Source: Paraburkholderia nodosa (GTDB lineage Bacteria > Pseudomonadota > Gammaproteobacteria > Burkholderiales > Burkholderiaceae). Taken from it: a DNA stretch of 64,000 bases. Shown here one piece after another: positions 1 through 8,634 of this stretch (positions are counted from its first letter, which is position 1; each line of letters opens with the position of its first letter). The stretch spans positions 1 through 64,000 of the forward strand of contig NZ_MCNV01000035.1 of NCBI RefSeq assembly GCF_001718195.1, read 5' to 3'. A program made the position numbers and the translations under genes. The notes beneath the pieces were generated by a model. That model was not told the DNA's origin, did no database searches, and was given only the letters and a program-made list of their open reading frames with translations.

Positions 1-138
1 ATGCTTCAGCATTTACGCAGAACCCACACTATGTGTGTTGTGCCTGAAACAACACAACCCCAATTCAGCAGCACCCTCTTTACGCTTCTTCCCGATTGGC
101 TGTGGCGCGAACACAAAGCGCGACGCAGCAACCCGTCA
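1..138 (+). other. 23S-5S intergenic spacer of an rRNA operon (partial)
   Basis: This AT-richer stretch directly precedes the 5S gene and has no credible coding sequence. By position it is the transcribed spacer between a 23S gene left of the window and the 5S gene. The 23S 3' end itself cannot be seen with certainty. Confidence 0.7.
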
Positions 139-254
139 TGCCTGATGACCATAGCGAGCTGGTCCCACCCCTTCCCATCCCGAACAGGACCGTGAAACAG
201 CTCCACGCCGATGATAGTGCGGATTGCCCGTGTGAAAGTAGGTAATCGTCAGGC
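139..254 (+). rRNA. rrf: 5S ribosomal RNA
   Basis: The 116-nt segment opens with TGCCTGATGACCATAGCG and closes with GTAGGTAATCGTCAGGC. The two ends are complementary (TGCCTGAtGA / TCgTCAGGC), which is the helix I of 5S rRNA, and the conserved CCCATCCCGAACAGG block sits in the middle. The sequence is of Burkholderia type. It is the last gene of an rRNA operon entering the window from the left. Ends may be off by one or two bases. Confidence 0.95.
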
Positions 255-271
255 TCCTTATGCTGTAACGT

Positions 272-320
272 CCAGAACCCCGGTGTCTCCGAAAGAGAGC
301 CGGGGTTCTGGCGTTTGCGC
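272..320 (+). terminator. rRNA operon terminator
   Basis: A perfect 12-bp stem (CCAGAACCCCGG at 272-283 against CCGGGGTTCTGG at 300-311) with a 16-nt loop lies 17 nt after the 5S gene and is followed by a modest T-containing tract. Position and strength fit the terminator of the rRNA operon. Confidence 0.8.
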
Positions 321-340
321 TTCTTCAGATGCAGGAAAAC

Positions 341-369
341 AAAAAAGCCGTCCAATGGACGGCTTTTTG
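341..369. terminator. bidirectional intrinsic terminator
   Basis: AAAAAAGCCGTCC, loop AAT, then GGACGGCTTTTT: a 7-bp GC stem extended by A/T pairs, with a T-tract on both strands. It can stop leftover rRNA transcription on the plus strand and the LysR gene arriving on the minus strand, whose stop codon is at 397. Confidence 0.85.
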
Positions 370-396
370 CGTTAACCCGCTTTCGCAAGCGCAGGC

Positions 397-1410
397 TTAC
401 TGCGCCGCTTTCTGCACAGCTGCTGCGACCCCAGCGTCCTTCGCCAAGGCCACCTCTTCTGCGACGTCCGTCAGCTGCTCTTGAGTCAGTTCTTCAAGCA
501 GCGCCAGGTCGCGCTCGATGACTTGCGGGAGATGCGCGCGCAAGAATTCCACCCACGTCTTCGTCTTCGCATCGACGAACTTGCGCGACGGATAGAGCGC
601 GTACACGTTCGTCTTTTGCAGCTTGTGCTGTGGCAGCACGCGCACGAGCGTCCCGTTACGCAATCCTTCTATTGCGGCGTAGACCGGCAACATCCCGATC
701 CCCATCCCCTCGCGTATCGCCACGGCGAGCGATTCCGCGATGTTCACCTGCACCGGCCCGTCCACTTGCATCTCGACGCTGCCCTCAGGCCCCTCGAGCG
801 TCCACTCATGCGCCGGGAACGCTGGCGATTTGAGAATCAGACAGTCGTGATGCGAGAGGTCGGCGGGAGTGCGTGGCGCACCGTGCGTATGCACATACCC
901 AGGCGAGGCGCACAGAATGCTGTACGTCGAACCCAGCTGATGCGAAACGAGATCGGAATTCGGCAGCGATGACGCCGTGACCACCGAGACGTCGCTGCTG
1001 CCCTCGAAGAGATCCGGCATGCGTTGCGAGAGCGTCAGTTCGACGGTGACTTCGGGATGCAGCGCGCGATAGCGCGAGATCGCCGGCAGCACGTACTGCT
1101 GACCAATACTTGCGAAGCTGTGCATGCGCAGCGCCCCGACCGGGCGTTCGTGCGCGCAGCTCGCTTCTTCTTCCGCGCTATCGACGTCCGCGAGAATCTG
1201 CGAGCAACGCTTGAGATACCGCTCGCCGGCGGGCGTGAGCGCGAGCCGGCGTGTCGAGCGGTTGAGCAGACGGGTGCGCAAGTGCGCTTCGAGTTCCGAT
1301 ACCGCGCGCGACATCGCGCCGGTGGTCGAATCCAGCGACTGAGCCGCGGCCGTGAAGCTGCCCGCTTCCACGACGCGCACGAACACCCGCATGTTTTGTA
1401 ACGTATCCAT
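397..1410 (-). CDS. LysR family transcriptional regulator
   Basis: A 337-residue LysR-type regulator, divergent from the FUSC exporter gene that it probably controls. The N-terminus MDTLQNMRVFVRVVEAGSFT begins the winged helix-turn-helix (about residues 1-60). The effector-binding domain follows (about 90-300), including GIGMLPVYAAIEGL and a typical LVRVLPQHKLQ segment near its end. The C-terminus carries an extra Ala/Glu-rich tail of roughly 35 residues. I chose the start at 1410 because the helix-turn-helix begins there and AGAAGG lies just upstream. The open frame continues to 1527 but that part looks unrelated. It is a clear paralogue of the LysR gene at 7338-8381. The inducer is not evident. 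Confidence 0.9.
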   Translation of the reverse strand: MDTLQNMRVFVRVVEAGSFTAAAQSLDSTTGAMSRAVSELEAHLRTRLLNRSTRRLALTPAGERYLKRCSQILADVDSAEEEASCAHERPVGALRMHSFASIGQQYVLPAISRYRALHPEVTVELTLSQRMPDLFEGSSDVSVVTASSLPNSDLVSHQLGSTYSILCASPGYVHTHGAPRTPADLSHHDCLILKSPAFPAHEWTLEGPEGSVEMQVDGPVQVNIAESLAVAIREGMGIGMLPVYAAIEGLRNGTLVRVLPQHKLQKTNVYALYPSRKFVDAKTKTWVEFLRAHLPQVIERDLALLEELTQEQLTDVAEEVALAKDAGVAAAVQKAAQ

Positions 1411-1526
1411 CAGACCTTCTTGACCTTCTTGTTCGGTACAGAAACGATATTGTCCGCCTGTATGGGCGCGCCATTGTTGAGTGATCTGGAACGGAGGTTC
1501 CCCGCGCGTCCCATTAATGCGGCGCA

Positions 1527-3797
1527 ATGACGCTCCTACAATCGGCCCCTGTCTTTGAAACAGCCCGAGCGTTTGTCATGAGCCGCCAGCCTGCGATACA
1601 TCGAGCGTTCGACTCGCGTCGGCGCGCGGAGATCATATGGCGCGCGGTCAGACGGGCGTTGCGCGACTGGCAGGGCAGCGACGGCGCGATCTGGCTCCAT
1701 CTGCTGAAAACGGTCGCGGCTTGCTTGCTTGCCATGGGCATCTCCATGCTGCTGGACCTGCCGCAGCCGCGCATCGCGATGACGACGGTGTTCGTCCTGA
1801 TGCAGCCGCTCTCGGGCATGGTGTTCGCCAAGAGCTTTTATCGCATCGTCGGCACTGCGGTGGGAATGGTCGCGGCGGTAGTACTGGGCGCCGTGTTCGT
1901 CCAGCAGCCCGAACTCTACATCCTCGGGATGACGGGGTGGGTGGCCGCATGTACGGCTGCCGCCATGAGGAATCGCCATTTTCGCTGGTACGGTTTCGTG
2001 CTTGCCGGCTACACGGCAGCGTTGATCGGCATTCCGCTCGTGATGCAGCCCAACGGTCTCTTTCTCGCCGCACTCGGCCGAGGCGCCGAAGTGGCCATTG
2101 GCATTCTCTGCTCGGGCATGGTCAGCGCGGTGATCGTGCCCCGGCAGTCGGGCTCGTTGCTCGGTCGAACCCTGCGCTCACGCTATCTCAATTTTACTGC
2201 GTTCGCTGCGGCGGTGTTGGCTGGGCGGCTCGAAAGGGGCGCATTCGAAGGGCGATTTGCGAGTCTCGTCGACGATGTCGTCGGCTTCGAGGCCACGCGT
2301 GCTTTCTCGTCTTTCGAAGATCCGACGATGCGCTCGCGCAGCGGCCTGCTTTCGCGTCTGAATTCCGAATTCATGGATGCCTGCGCGCGGCTGCATGCGT
2401 TGCGCCAGTTGCTCAAAAGACTGCACTGGCGCGACGCGGCGATCGCACCGCTCGCGCCGTATTTTGACGAACTCGCGGCGCTGCTCGCACAACGGCCTGG
2501 GCGCGACGAAAGCGATCGCGCCTATGCGCGGAGGCTCGCCGATGGGCTTGAGGCCTTCCAGCGCACGCTGCCGCGTCATGTGCGCGAGACGCGGCGGCCG
2601 CTCGAACATGCGCTGCCCGAAGCGCTGCCCGACTTCGACACCTCGGCCGAACTCATCTATCGCTTCACGACCGAGATCGTGCGCTACAGCCGCACCTGGG
2701 CAGCGCTCATGGAAGCGAGTCGTGCGCAGGCGCCGCGCGCCGCGCGCTACGTGCCTCGCACGAGCTGGTACGTGGTGGCGTTCACCTTCGTGCGTACCGC
2801 CGTGGTGGTGGCGGCGCTGGGCTGGTTCTGGGTCGAGACCGACTGGCCGAGCGGCGGCCTTGCGATGATCGCAGCCGCGCTCACGTGCGCGCTCACCTCG
2901 TCGGCGCCGAACGCGTCGCGCATGGCCGTGCAGATGGCGGTTGGCGCGGCCTTTGCCGCCGTGACGGGCTATCTCTTCACCTGCTATGTCTATCCCAATG
3001 TCGACGGCTTTCCGTTGCTCTGCGCGACACTCGTTCCGGTGCTAGCCATCGGCGCCTTTCTCGCCACCCGCTCGCGCATAGCGGGCTATGGCGTCGGCTT
3101 CTCGGTGTTCTTCTGTCTGCTGGCTGGTCCGGACAACGTGATCGTGTACACGCCGGATCTGCTGGTCAACAACGGCATCGCCGTCGTCGCCGCGATGCTG
3201 GTCGCCTCGCTCGCGTTCGCGGTGGTGTTTCCACCGCACATGAACTGGCTCGTCGAGCGCATGTGCGTGTCGTTGCGCGGCCAGGTCGTGCTGGCCAGCC
3301 ATGGGGAACTCGATGGCCTCGGCCAGCGCTTCCAGTCCGGTACGCACGATCTGATGCACCAGTTGAGGCTCTTGCTGAACGGGCGCCGCCAGGCGCACCG
3401 GCGCGCGTTGCGCTGGATGCTCGTCACGCTCGAAGTCGGGCACGCCGTGGTCGATCTGCGCAACGAGGCGCACGCGGCAGCCTGGCTCGACCGTCATGAC
3501 GCGCGCTGGCCTGCGGCTCTCGCGCGCGTTCAGGAGGACATCGCGCACCTTTTCGAGAGCCCGGACGGGATTGCGCTCGAACACGCGCTCAGCGCCGTGC
3601 GCGCGGCGACCTGGATCGCCCAGGAGGCGCTCGCCACCGTGCATCACGAGCGGGAAAGGCGGCACGAGGCGCAACGGCTGCTGAGTCATCTGCACTTCAT
3701 CCGCAGCGCGCTGCTCGACCGCGACGCGCCGCTCGGGCCGCTGGCGCGCCGTGCACGCCGTACGCTTGCGCCGCGCAGATCGTTGAAAACACAATGA
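1527..3797 (+). CDS. FUSC family inner-membrane transporter (aromatic acid/efflux type)
   Basis: A roughly 750-residue protein with the two-halves layout of the FUSC (fusaric acid resistance/AaeB-like) family. A first membrane block starts around residue 60 (LLKTVAACLLAMGISMLL), a long soluble helical region follows, a second membrane block starts around residue 420 (WYVVAFTFVRTAVVVAALGW), and the C-terminus is cytoplasmic and helical. The family exports aromatic acids or related toxic compounds, usually with a membrane-fusion partner. None is adjacent here. The divergent LysR neighbour resembles the aaeR-aaeXAB arrangement. The start is uncertain: ATG 1527 and ATG 1578 are in frame and neither has a convincing ribosome site. 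Confidence 0.85.
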   Translation: MTLLQSAPVFETARAFVMSRQPAIHRAFDSRRRAEIIWRAVRRALRDWQGSDGAIWLHLLKTVAACLLAMGISMLLDLPQPRIAMTTVFVLMQPLSGMVFAKSFYRIVGTAVGMVAAVVLGAVFVQQPELYILGMTGWVAACTAAAMRNRHFRWYGFVLAGYTAALIGIPLVMQPNGLFLAALGRGAEVAIGILCSGMVSAVIVPRQSGSLLGRTLRSRYLNFTAFAAAVLAGRLERGAFEGRFASLVDDVVGFEATRAFSSFEDPTMRSRSGLLSRLNSEFMDACARLHALRQLLKRLHWRDAAIAPLAPYFDELAALLAQRPGRDESDRAYARRLADGLEAFQRTLPRHVRETRRPLEHALPEALPDFDTSAELIYRFTTEIVRYSRTWAALMEASRAQAPRAARYVPRTSWYVVAFTFVRTAVVVAALGWFWVETDWPSGGLAMIAAALTCALTSSAPNASRMAVQMAVGAAFAAVTGYLFTCYVYPNVDGFPLLCATLVPVLAIGAFLATRSRIAGYGVGFSVFFCLLAGPDNVIVYTPDLLVNNGIAVVAAMLVASLAFAVVFPPHMNWLVERMCVSLRGQVVLASHGELDGLGQRFQSGTHDLMHQLRLLLNGRRQAHRRALRWMLVTLEVGHAVVDLRNEAHAAAWLDRHDARWPAALARVQEDIAHLFESPDGIALEHALSAVRAATWIAQEALATVHHERERRHEAQRLLSHLHFIRSALLDRDAPLGPLARRARRTLAPRRSLKTQ

Positions 3798-3927
3798 AAA
3801 TGCGGGCCCCGCGCGATCTTGCTGCAGTCTGGAAAAATGCCTTCCACCCCGACTCCTTAATCTATTCGACCCTGAGTCATATAGTCACATCACTGCTTCG
3901 CAGTAACCGTTAGCACTGGAGAGTAAA

Positions 3928-4149
3928 ATGAAGTCCCTGAAGATCGCTGTTGTTGCCTGTTCGCTGTTTGCCGCCGCCGCTGCTTATGCACAGAACGAAG
4001 CACCGGCAGCGAGCGTCCCTCAGCAGGTTGCGCAGTCCGCTGCCCCGCAGGTAGCGCAAGCGCCCGCCCACCGCGAAATCGTAAAGCCGGCAAAGAAGGA
4101 TGAATGCGTCGGCCCGGTCAGCTTCTGCAATATTTATTTCGGTAGCTGA
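3928..4149 (+). CDS. small secreted protein with two C-terminal cysteines
   Basis: A 73-residue protein not recognised as a named family. Residues 1-21 form a clear Sec signal peptide ending in AYAQ, so the mature product is only about 52 residues and periplasmic or secreted. The mature part is Ala/Pro/Gln-rich, then basic, and ends with Cys60 and Cys67 in DECVGPVSFCNIYFGS, which could form one disulfide. GGAGAG just upstream of ATG 3928 supports the start. It stands alone between the FUSC gene and a CoA-transferase. Function unknown. Confidence 0.7.
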   Translation: MKSLKIAVVACSLFAAAAAYAQNEAPAASVPQQVAQSAAPQVAQAPAHREIVKPAKKDECVGPVSFCNIYFGS

Positions 4150-4244
4150 AATCGAGAGCACGCCAGCCATGTGCAGGCGCACGCTGAAATCTTGTGCCGC
4201 GACGCCTTCAAAAGGGCGCCGCGGCTTTGCGCATTGTGGCTGCT

Positions 4245-4267
4245 CAAAACACTGCAACAGTGTTTTG
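4245..4267. promoter_or_regulatory. perfect 10-bp hairpin upstream of the CoA-transferase
   Basis: CAAAACACTG, loop CAA, CAGTGTTTTG: a perfect inverted repeat ending in TTTTG. It lies 95 nt after the small secreted-protein gene and 78 nt before the CoA-transferase start. It could be a weak terminator of the former or an operator/leader structure of the latter. The sequence alone does not decide. Confidence 0.5.
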
Positions 4268-4345
4268 TGAAACTCACAGTGCACGACCGCCGATGCAAGA
4301 CCTGAAAATAGGCACCAGGCGATCAGAGAGTTTGTGGAGACTTTG

Positions 4346-5872
4346 ATGTACGAAGACCGTATTCGTTGTGCCGCCTTGCGCGGGAAAATCACTTCGGCCG
4401 CCGAGGCGGCCCAACTCGTGCGCAACGGCATGCGCGTTGGCGCAAGCGGCTTTACGCGCGCGGGCGACACGAAGGCCGTGCCGCTCGAACTGGCGCGCCG
4501 TGCGCGCGAAGAGAAAGAGCCGCTGCGCATTACGCTGATGACGGGCGCCTCGCTCGGCCACGACGTCGATCGCATGCTGACCGAAGCGGGTGTGCTCGAG
4601 CGCCGTCTGCCGTTCCAGGTGGACGCCACGCTGCGCAAGGCGATCAACCGCGGCGAAGTGATGTTCGTCGACCAGCATCTTTCGGAAACCGTGGAGATGC
4701 TGCGCGCGAACCTGCTCGGGAAACTCGATCTCGCGATCATCGAAGCCGCCGCGATCACGGAAACCGGCGCGATCGTGCCGACCACGTCGGTCGGCAATTC
4801 GGCGAGCTTCGCGATTCTCGCGGAGAAGGTGATCGTCGAGATCAATCTCGCACAGCCGCTCGCGCTCGAAGGCCTCCACGACGTGTGGATTCCTGGCCGT
4901 CGCCCGCATCGCGATCCGTTGCCGATCGTGCGTCCGCAGGACCGTGTGGGTACGACCGCCATCGAGATTCCGCCGGAGAAGATCGCCGCCATCGTCATCA
5001 CGAACGAAGCGGACAGCCCCTCGACCGTGCTGCCCGCCGACGAAGAAACCGCGCGTATTGCCGGCCACCTCATCGAATTCCTGCAGCACGAAGTGAAGCA
5101 CGGCCGCATGAGCGCGCAACTGCCGCCGCTGCAGGCCGGCATCGGCACGATTGCGAACGCGGTGCTTTCGGGCTTCGTGGATTCGCCGTTCGAAGCGCTT
5201 ACGATGTACTCCGAAGTATTGCAGGACTCGACGTTCGATCTGATCGATTCCGGCAAGATGGTATTCGCCTCGGGCGCATCGATGACGCTCTCCGCGCAAC
5301 GCCAGGCTCAGGTGCTCGCCGAACTCGACCGCTATCGCGACAAGCTCGTGCTGCGTCCGCAGGAAGTGAGCAACCATCCCGAAGTGATTCGGCGCCTCGG
5401 CTTGATTGCGCTGAACACCGCGCTCGAATGCGACATCTACGGCAACGTCAATTCCACGCACGTGGGCGGCACGCACATGATGAACGGCATTGGCGGCTCG
5501 GGCGACTTCGCGCGCAATGCGTCGTGCGCGATCTTCGCGACCAAGGCGATTGCGAAGGACGGCCGCATTTCCAGCATCGTGCCGATGGTGCCGCACGTCG
5601 ATCACAACGAGCACGACGTGGACGTGATCGTCACCGAGCAAGGCCTGGCGGATCTGCGCGGACTTGCGCCGCGCGAACGTGCGAACCTCGTGATCGAGCG
5701 TTGTGCGCATCCGCTTTATCGCGACCTGCTGCGCGACTACTATCGCGACGCACTCCAGTTCGGCGGCCAGACGCCGCACGATCTCGCACGCGCGTATGAA
5801 ATGCATCTGCGTTTCAATCAAACGGGTTCGATGCTGCCTGAAGCGACGGGCGGACTCGTCGCGAACGCCTAA
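4346..5872 (+). CDS. acetyl-CoA hydrolase/succinate CoA-transferase family protein
   Basis: A 508-residue member of the acetyl-CoA hydrolase/transferase family, close to succinyl-CoA:acetate or propionyl-CoA:succinate CoA-transferases. These enzymes move CoA between carboxylic acids through a glutamyl-CoA thioester. The likely catalytic Glu is Glu290 in MYSEVLQD, at the position known for AarC-type enzymes. Near the C-terminus GGTHMMNGIGGSGDFARN gives the Gly-rich CoA-binding segment. ATG 4346 was chosen over an upstream in-frame GTG (4334) because GGAGA sits at the right distance. It is monocistronic with a strong terminator behind it. A role in acetate or propionate metabolism is inferred from the family. 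Confidence 0.9.
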   Translation: MYEDRIRCAALRGKITSAAEAAQLVRNGMRVGASGFTRAGDTKAVPLELARRAREEKEPLRITLMTGASLGHDVDRMLTEAGVLERRLPFQVDATLRKAINRGEVMFVDQHLSETVEMLRANLLGKLDLAIIEAAAITETGAIVPTTSVGNSASFAILAEKVIVEINLAQPLALEGLHDVWIPGRRPHRDPLPIVRPQDRVGTTAIEIPPEKIAAIVITNEADSPSTVLPADEETARIAGHLIEFLQHEVKHGRMSAQLPPLQAGIGTIANAVLSGFVDSPFEALTMYSEVLQDSTFDLIDSGKMVFASGASMTLSAQRQAQVLAELDRYRDKLVLRPQEVSNHPEVIRRLGLIALNTALECDIYGNVNSTHVGGTHMMNGIGGSGDFARNASCAIFATKAIAKDGRISSIVPMVPHVDHNEHDVDVIVTEQGLADLRGLAPRERANLVIERCAHPLYRDLLRDYYRDALQFGGQTPHDLARAYEMHLRFNQTGSMLPEATGGLVANA

Positions 5873-5910
5873 GGTCCACGGCGCTCGCTATTTAGAAGCA
5901 CACAAGACAA

Positions 5911-5943
5911 AGCGGGAGCACCGGCAACGGTGCTCCCGCTTTT
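5911..5943. terminator. intrinsic terminator after the CoA-transferase
   Basis: A perfect 13-bp stem (AGCGGGAGCACCG / CGGTGCTCCCGCT) with a GCAA tetraloop, followed by TTT. It starts 38 nt after the CoA-transferase stop and lies between convergent genes. Its symmetry allows it to act also for the minus-strand gene ending at 5963. Confidence 0.85.
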
Positions 5944-5962
5944 CATTGATAGCGCAAATTCG

Positions 5963-6214
5963 CTACGCTCGTCGCACGAGGCGGATGATGAAGAGCAGAA
6001 TGACCGCGCCGACAATGGCGGTAATGATAGAACTGATGATGCCGGCGCCGATATGAATGCCGAGCACCCCGGCAAGCCAACCGCCGATGAACGCGCCGAC
6101 AATGCCGACAATGATATCGACGAACAATCCGAAGCCGCCGCCTTTGACGAGAACGCCAGCGAGCCAGCCTGCGATTGCGCCGATGATGAGCCAGGCAATG
6201 ATGCCGTGTTGCAT
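5963..6214 (-). CDS. GlsB/YeaQ/YmgE family stress-response membrane protein
   Basis: An 83-residue, very hydrophobic protein with three predicted membrane helices and the Gly-rich pattern of the transglycosylase-associated/GlsB family (IIGAIAGWLAG, GGFGLFVDIIVGIVGAFIGG). Members are small inner-membrane proteins linked to general or acid stress. The biochemical role is not known. The start at 6214 has GGGGAG about nine bases upstream, and a longer in-frame extension to 6250 lacks family similarity. It is followed by the strong terminator at 5911-5943, so it is probably a single-gene unit. Confidence 0.85.
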   Translation of the reverse strand: MQHGIIAWLIIGAIAGWLAGVLVKGGGFGLFVDIIVGIVGAFIGGWLAGVLGIHIGAGIISSIITAIVGAVILLFIIRLVRRA

Positions 6215-6400
6215 ATGAGTAGACTCCCCTTGTTGGCGTGAACGAATCACGGTGAATGGAGCTTAGTCCAAGGGCGGATACGCGTCCATGAAACGCGGCC
6301 AGAATTGACAGTTCTTGAAAACCGCCGCCGATAGTTTCAAAAAAAGCAACGAATTAGAAATGCATTCGTAAGAAATGCCGGCCGATGCAATGCGCAAGGC

Positions 6401-7108
6401 TCATTCGGGCGCGATTTCGGGTTCCGCGGCGGTCCAGCTTATGCTCGAGACGCCTTTCTCCATGCTCAGGCGGTTCGCCAGGAGCTCCAGCTTCGACTGG
6501 TACTTCGGGTGCAGGCGCATCGTCGCCGTCACGCGCAGGCGCGGCGGATCGCCGGCCAGGTCCTCGCTCGTGAGGCTCTGGAACGAAAGCGGCGTGGAGT
6601 ACAGAGAGTTCGAAAGCAACGTGCGGATATGGATTTCATCCTCTTCGCGGCAAACCACCGTAAGCACATAAGCGCGCACGAGATCCGCATTCGAAACAGG
6701 CGACGCGTTGATGATGCGGCTCACCTCGCGCAGCACGGTATTCGTGAGCAGCACGACAGCGGTGCCGGCCACCGCCGGGCCGTAATGGCCCGCTCCGCAC
6801 AGCACGCCCACGGCCGCTGAGCACCATAGCGTCGCCGCGGTATTGATGCCCTGAATCGAGCCCTTCTCGCGCATGATGACGCCGCCGCCCAGAAAGCCCA
6901 CGCCGGAGACGACATAGGCCGCGATCTGCGTCACGCCGGTCGAGCCATTGCCGGTCAGCACGCCGAGCGTGACGAACAAACATGCGCCGCTGGCGACGAG
7001 CGTGATCGTGCGCAGACCGGCCGTGCGTTGGCGAATCTGGCGTTCGAGGCCGATGGCGACGCCGCAGGCGAACGCCGCGAGAAGGCGCAGGGCGAATTCG
7101 AGAGTCAT
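6401..7108 (-). CDS. MgtC/SapB family membrane protein
   Basis: A 235-residue MgtC/SapB-family protein. The N-terminal two thirds is membrane-embedded and carries the family signatures GLERQIRQRTAGLRT (near residue 20) and SGVGFLGGGVIMREKG. The C-terminal part (about 150-235) is a soluble ACT-like domain as in longer MgtC-type proteins. MgtC homologues modulate ATP synthase or magnesium and acid stress responses, sometimes in virulence. Here the role is only inferred. I used the start at 7108 (MTLEFALRLLAAF), since upstream codons to 7183 are unlike the family. No magnesium riboswitch or leader was recognised upstream. Confidence 0.88.
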   Translation of the reverse strand: MTLEFALRLLAAFACGVAIGLERQIRQRTAGLRTITLVASGACLFVTLGVLTGNGSTGVTQIAAYVVSGVGFLGGGVIMREKGSIQGINTAATLWCSAAVGVLCGAGHYGPAVAGTAVVLLTNTVLREVSRIINASPVSNADLVRAYVLTVVCREEDEIHIRTLLSNSLYSTPLSFQSLTSEDLAGDPPRLRVTATMRLHPKYQSKLELLANRLSMEKGVSSISWTAAEPEIAPE

Positions 7109-7337
7109 CGTTTTGTCATCAAAGCGCAGGGCGGCCGCACGCCAGGCGGCTCTCGCGCGAGGCGTCGGGATGCATCGCAGCACGCCCCGGGGGCCCGTGG
7201 ATCATACGCGCGACGGGGCTTTGCGCCAAGCTGTCCGCGCTGTCATGTTCGAGTCAGGATCAGGCCACGGCTCGTCGGCGAAACTACCCTCATTCGTATG
7301 GAGATGGGAAGGCAGGTCGAATGAACGGGAGTTTCTG

Positions 7338-8381
7338 ATGGATACGCTGCGCAATATGCGGGTCTTCGTGCGAGTGGTGGAGTCCGGCAGCTTCACGCGC
7401 GCCGCGGCGAGCGAAACGATGACGACGGCGCAGGTCTCGCGCGCGGTCACCGACCTGGAGTCACGGCTACGCACACGGCTTCTCAACCGGACCACGCGGC
7501 GCATGTCGCTGACCGAAGCGGGCGAGCGTTACTTCCAGAGCTGCAAGCGCATTCTTGCCGACATCGAGCAGGCCGAAGCGGAAGCCGCCGCTGCGCACGC
7601 GAACCCCGCGGGCAAGCTGCGCGTGTACGGCGGCACGAGTTTCGGGCAGCACTATGTGATGCCGCTCATCGCGCGCTATCAGCAGCATTTGCCGGAGGTC
7701 TCGGTCGATCTCACCATCGCGCAGCAGATGCCGGACATCATCGAGGAGGGCTTCGATGTCGCGGTCGTGGTGGCCGCCGAACTCGAGGACTCCGCGCTGA
7801 TCTCCCAGCATCTGGGCAGCACCGCTGCCATTCTCTGCGCTTCGCCTGCGTACTTGCGCACGCGCGGCGAGCCGCAATCGTTCGATGACCTCGAAGCGCA
7901 TACCTGTCTGCACCTGACCGATGCGAGCCTGCCCGCCGGCCAATGGGTTTCCGAGGGACCGCTTGGCGAGACCTTCCGGCATACGGGCGTGACGCCGTTC
8001 CAGGTGAACAATCCCGAAGCGCTTGCGCTCGCCATACGCGAAGGCATGGGCATCGGCCCGCTGCCGGTGCCGGTTGCGCTGCCCGGTCTCGCCGACGGCA
8101 CGCTGGTGCGCGTGCTGCCCACGCACACCCTGCAAAAGCTCGACATCTACGCGCTGTACGCTTCGCGTCGCTATCTGGATGCGAAGATCCGCACCTTCGT
8201 CGAGTTTCTGCGCGAGAAGGTGCCGCTCGTCCTTGCCGAGCAGGAGGCCGCGCTCGCCACCTGCGACGAGCCGCTTCGCGAAATGGATGCACACGCGGGC
8301 CCGCGAGGCACGCGTGCGCGCAGCGGTCGGGGCCGCGGTCACAACACGCACGACCTGGAGCGCCTGCGTCTTGTGAACTGA
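7338..8381 (+). CDS. LysR family transcriptional regulator (paralogue of 397-1410)
   Basis: A 347-residue LysR-type regulator. It begins MDTLRNMRVFVRVVESGSFT, almost identical to the regulator at 397-1410, and shares with it GIG-LPV, LVRVLP-H-LQK and the YASRRYLDAK segment, so the two are paralogues. The helix-turn-helix covers about residues 1-60 and the co-inducer domain about 90-300. The C-terminal tail (from about 310) is basic and low-complexity. Start 7338 has GGGAG upstream. It precedes the RND efflux operon in the same direction with a 253-nt gap, so control of that operon is plausible but unproven. Confidence 0.9.
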   Translation: MDTLRNMRVFVRVVESGSFTRAAASETMTTAQVSRAVTDLESRLRTRLLNRTTRRMSLTEAGERYFQSCKRILADIEQAEAEAAAAHANPAGKLRVYGGTSFGQHYVMPLIARYQQHLPEVSVDLTIAQQMPDIIEEGFDVAVVVAAELEDSALISQHLGSTAAILCASPAYLRTRGEPQSFDDLEAHTCLHLTDASLPAGQWVSEGPLGETFRHTGVTPFQVNNPEALALAIREGMGIGPLPVPVALPGLADGTLVRVLPTHTLQKLDIYALYASRRYLDAKIRTFVEFLREKVPLVLAEQEAALATCDEPLREMDAHAGPRGTRARSGRGRGHNTHDLERLRLVN

Positions 8382-8524
8382 AGCAGTTAAAGAAGTCTTC
8401 GCGAAGCGCGAGGGTGTTACGGCGCGTTTCGCGGCTGCGGATTTCCGGCGCTTCGCGACGCTACAGCGCCGATCTATCTGCGTTCCCGCGCGCTTTCGCG
8501 CGTCTCGCGCATTGCCTGTCAATT

Positions 8525-8539
8525 TCGCCATATTGGCGA
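8525..8539. promoter_or_regulatory. 15-bp palindrome upstream of the RND operon
   Basis: TCGCCATATTGGCGA is an inverted repeat of 6-bp arms around TAT, 95 nt before the pump start and within the 253-nt gap after the LysR gene. It is a candidate operator for the neighbouring regulator. The rest of the gap shows no coding signal. Confidence 0.4.
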
Positions 8540-8634
8540 CAGCGACCTGCCACCGCCATTGCCTATGATGCGGCACCCGCTGGATGAATGCGTCGCCGTC
8601 TCAACCCCTCGCCTGAGTTGTCCGAAACACTGAC

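Noticed and set aside
4274..5821. Minus-strand open frame opposite the CoA-transferase
   Set aside because: The translation is low-complexity Arg/His/Glu-rich and has no ribosome site. The plus strand encodes a full-length conserved enzyme.
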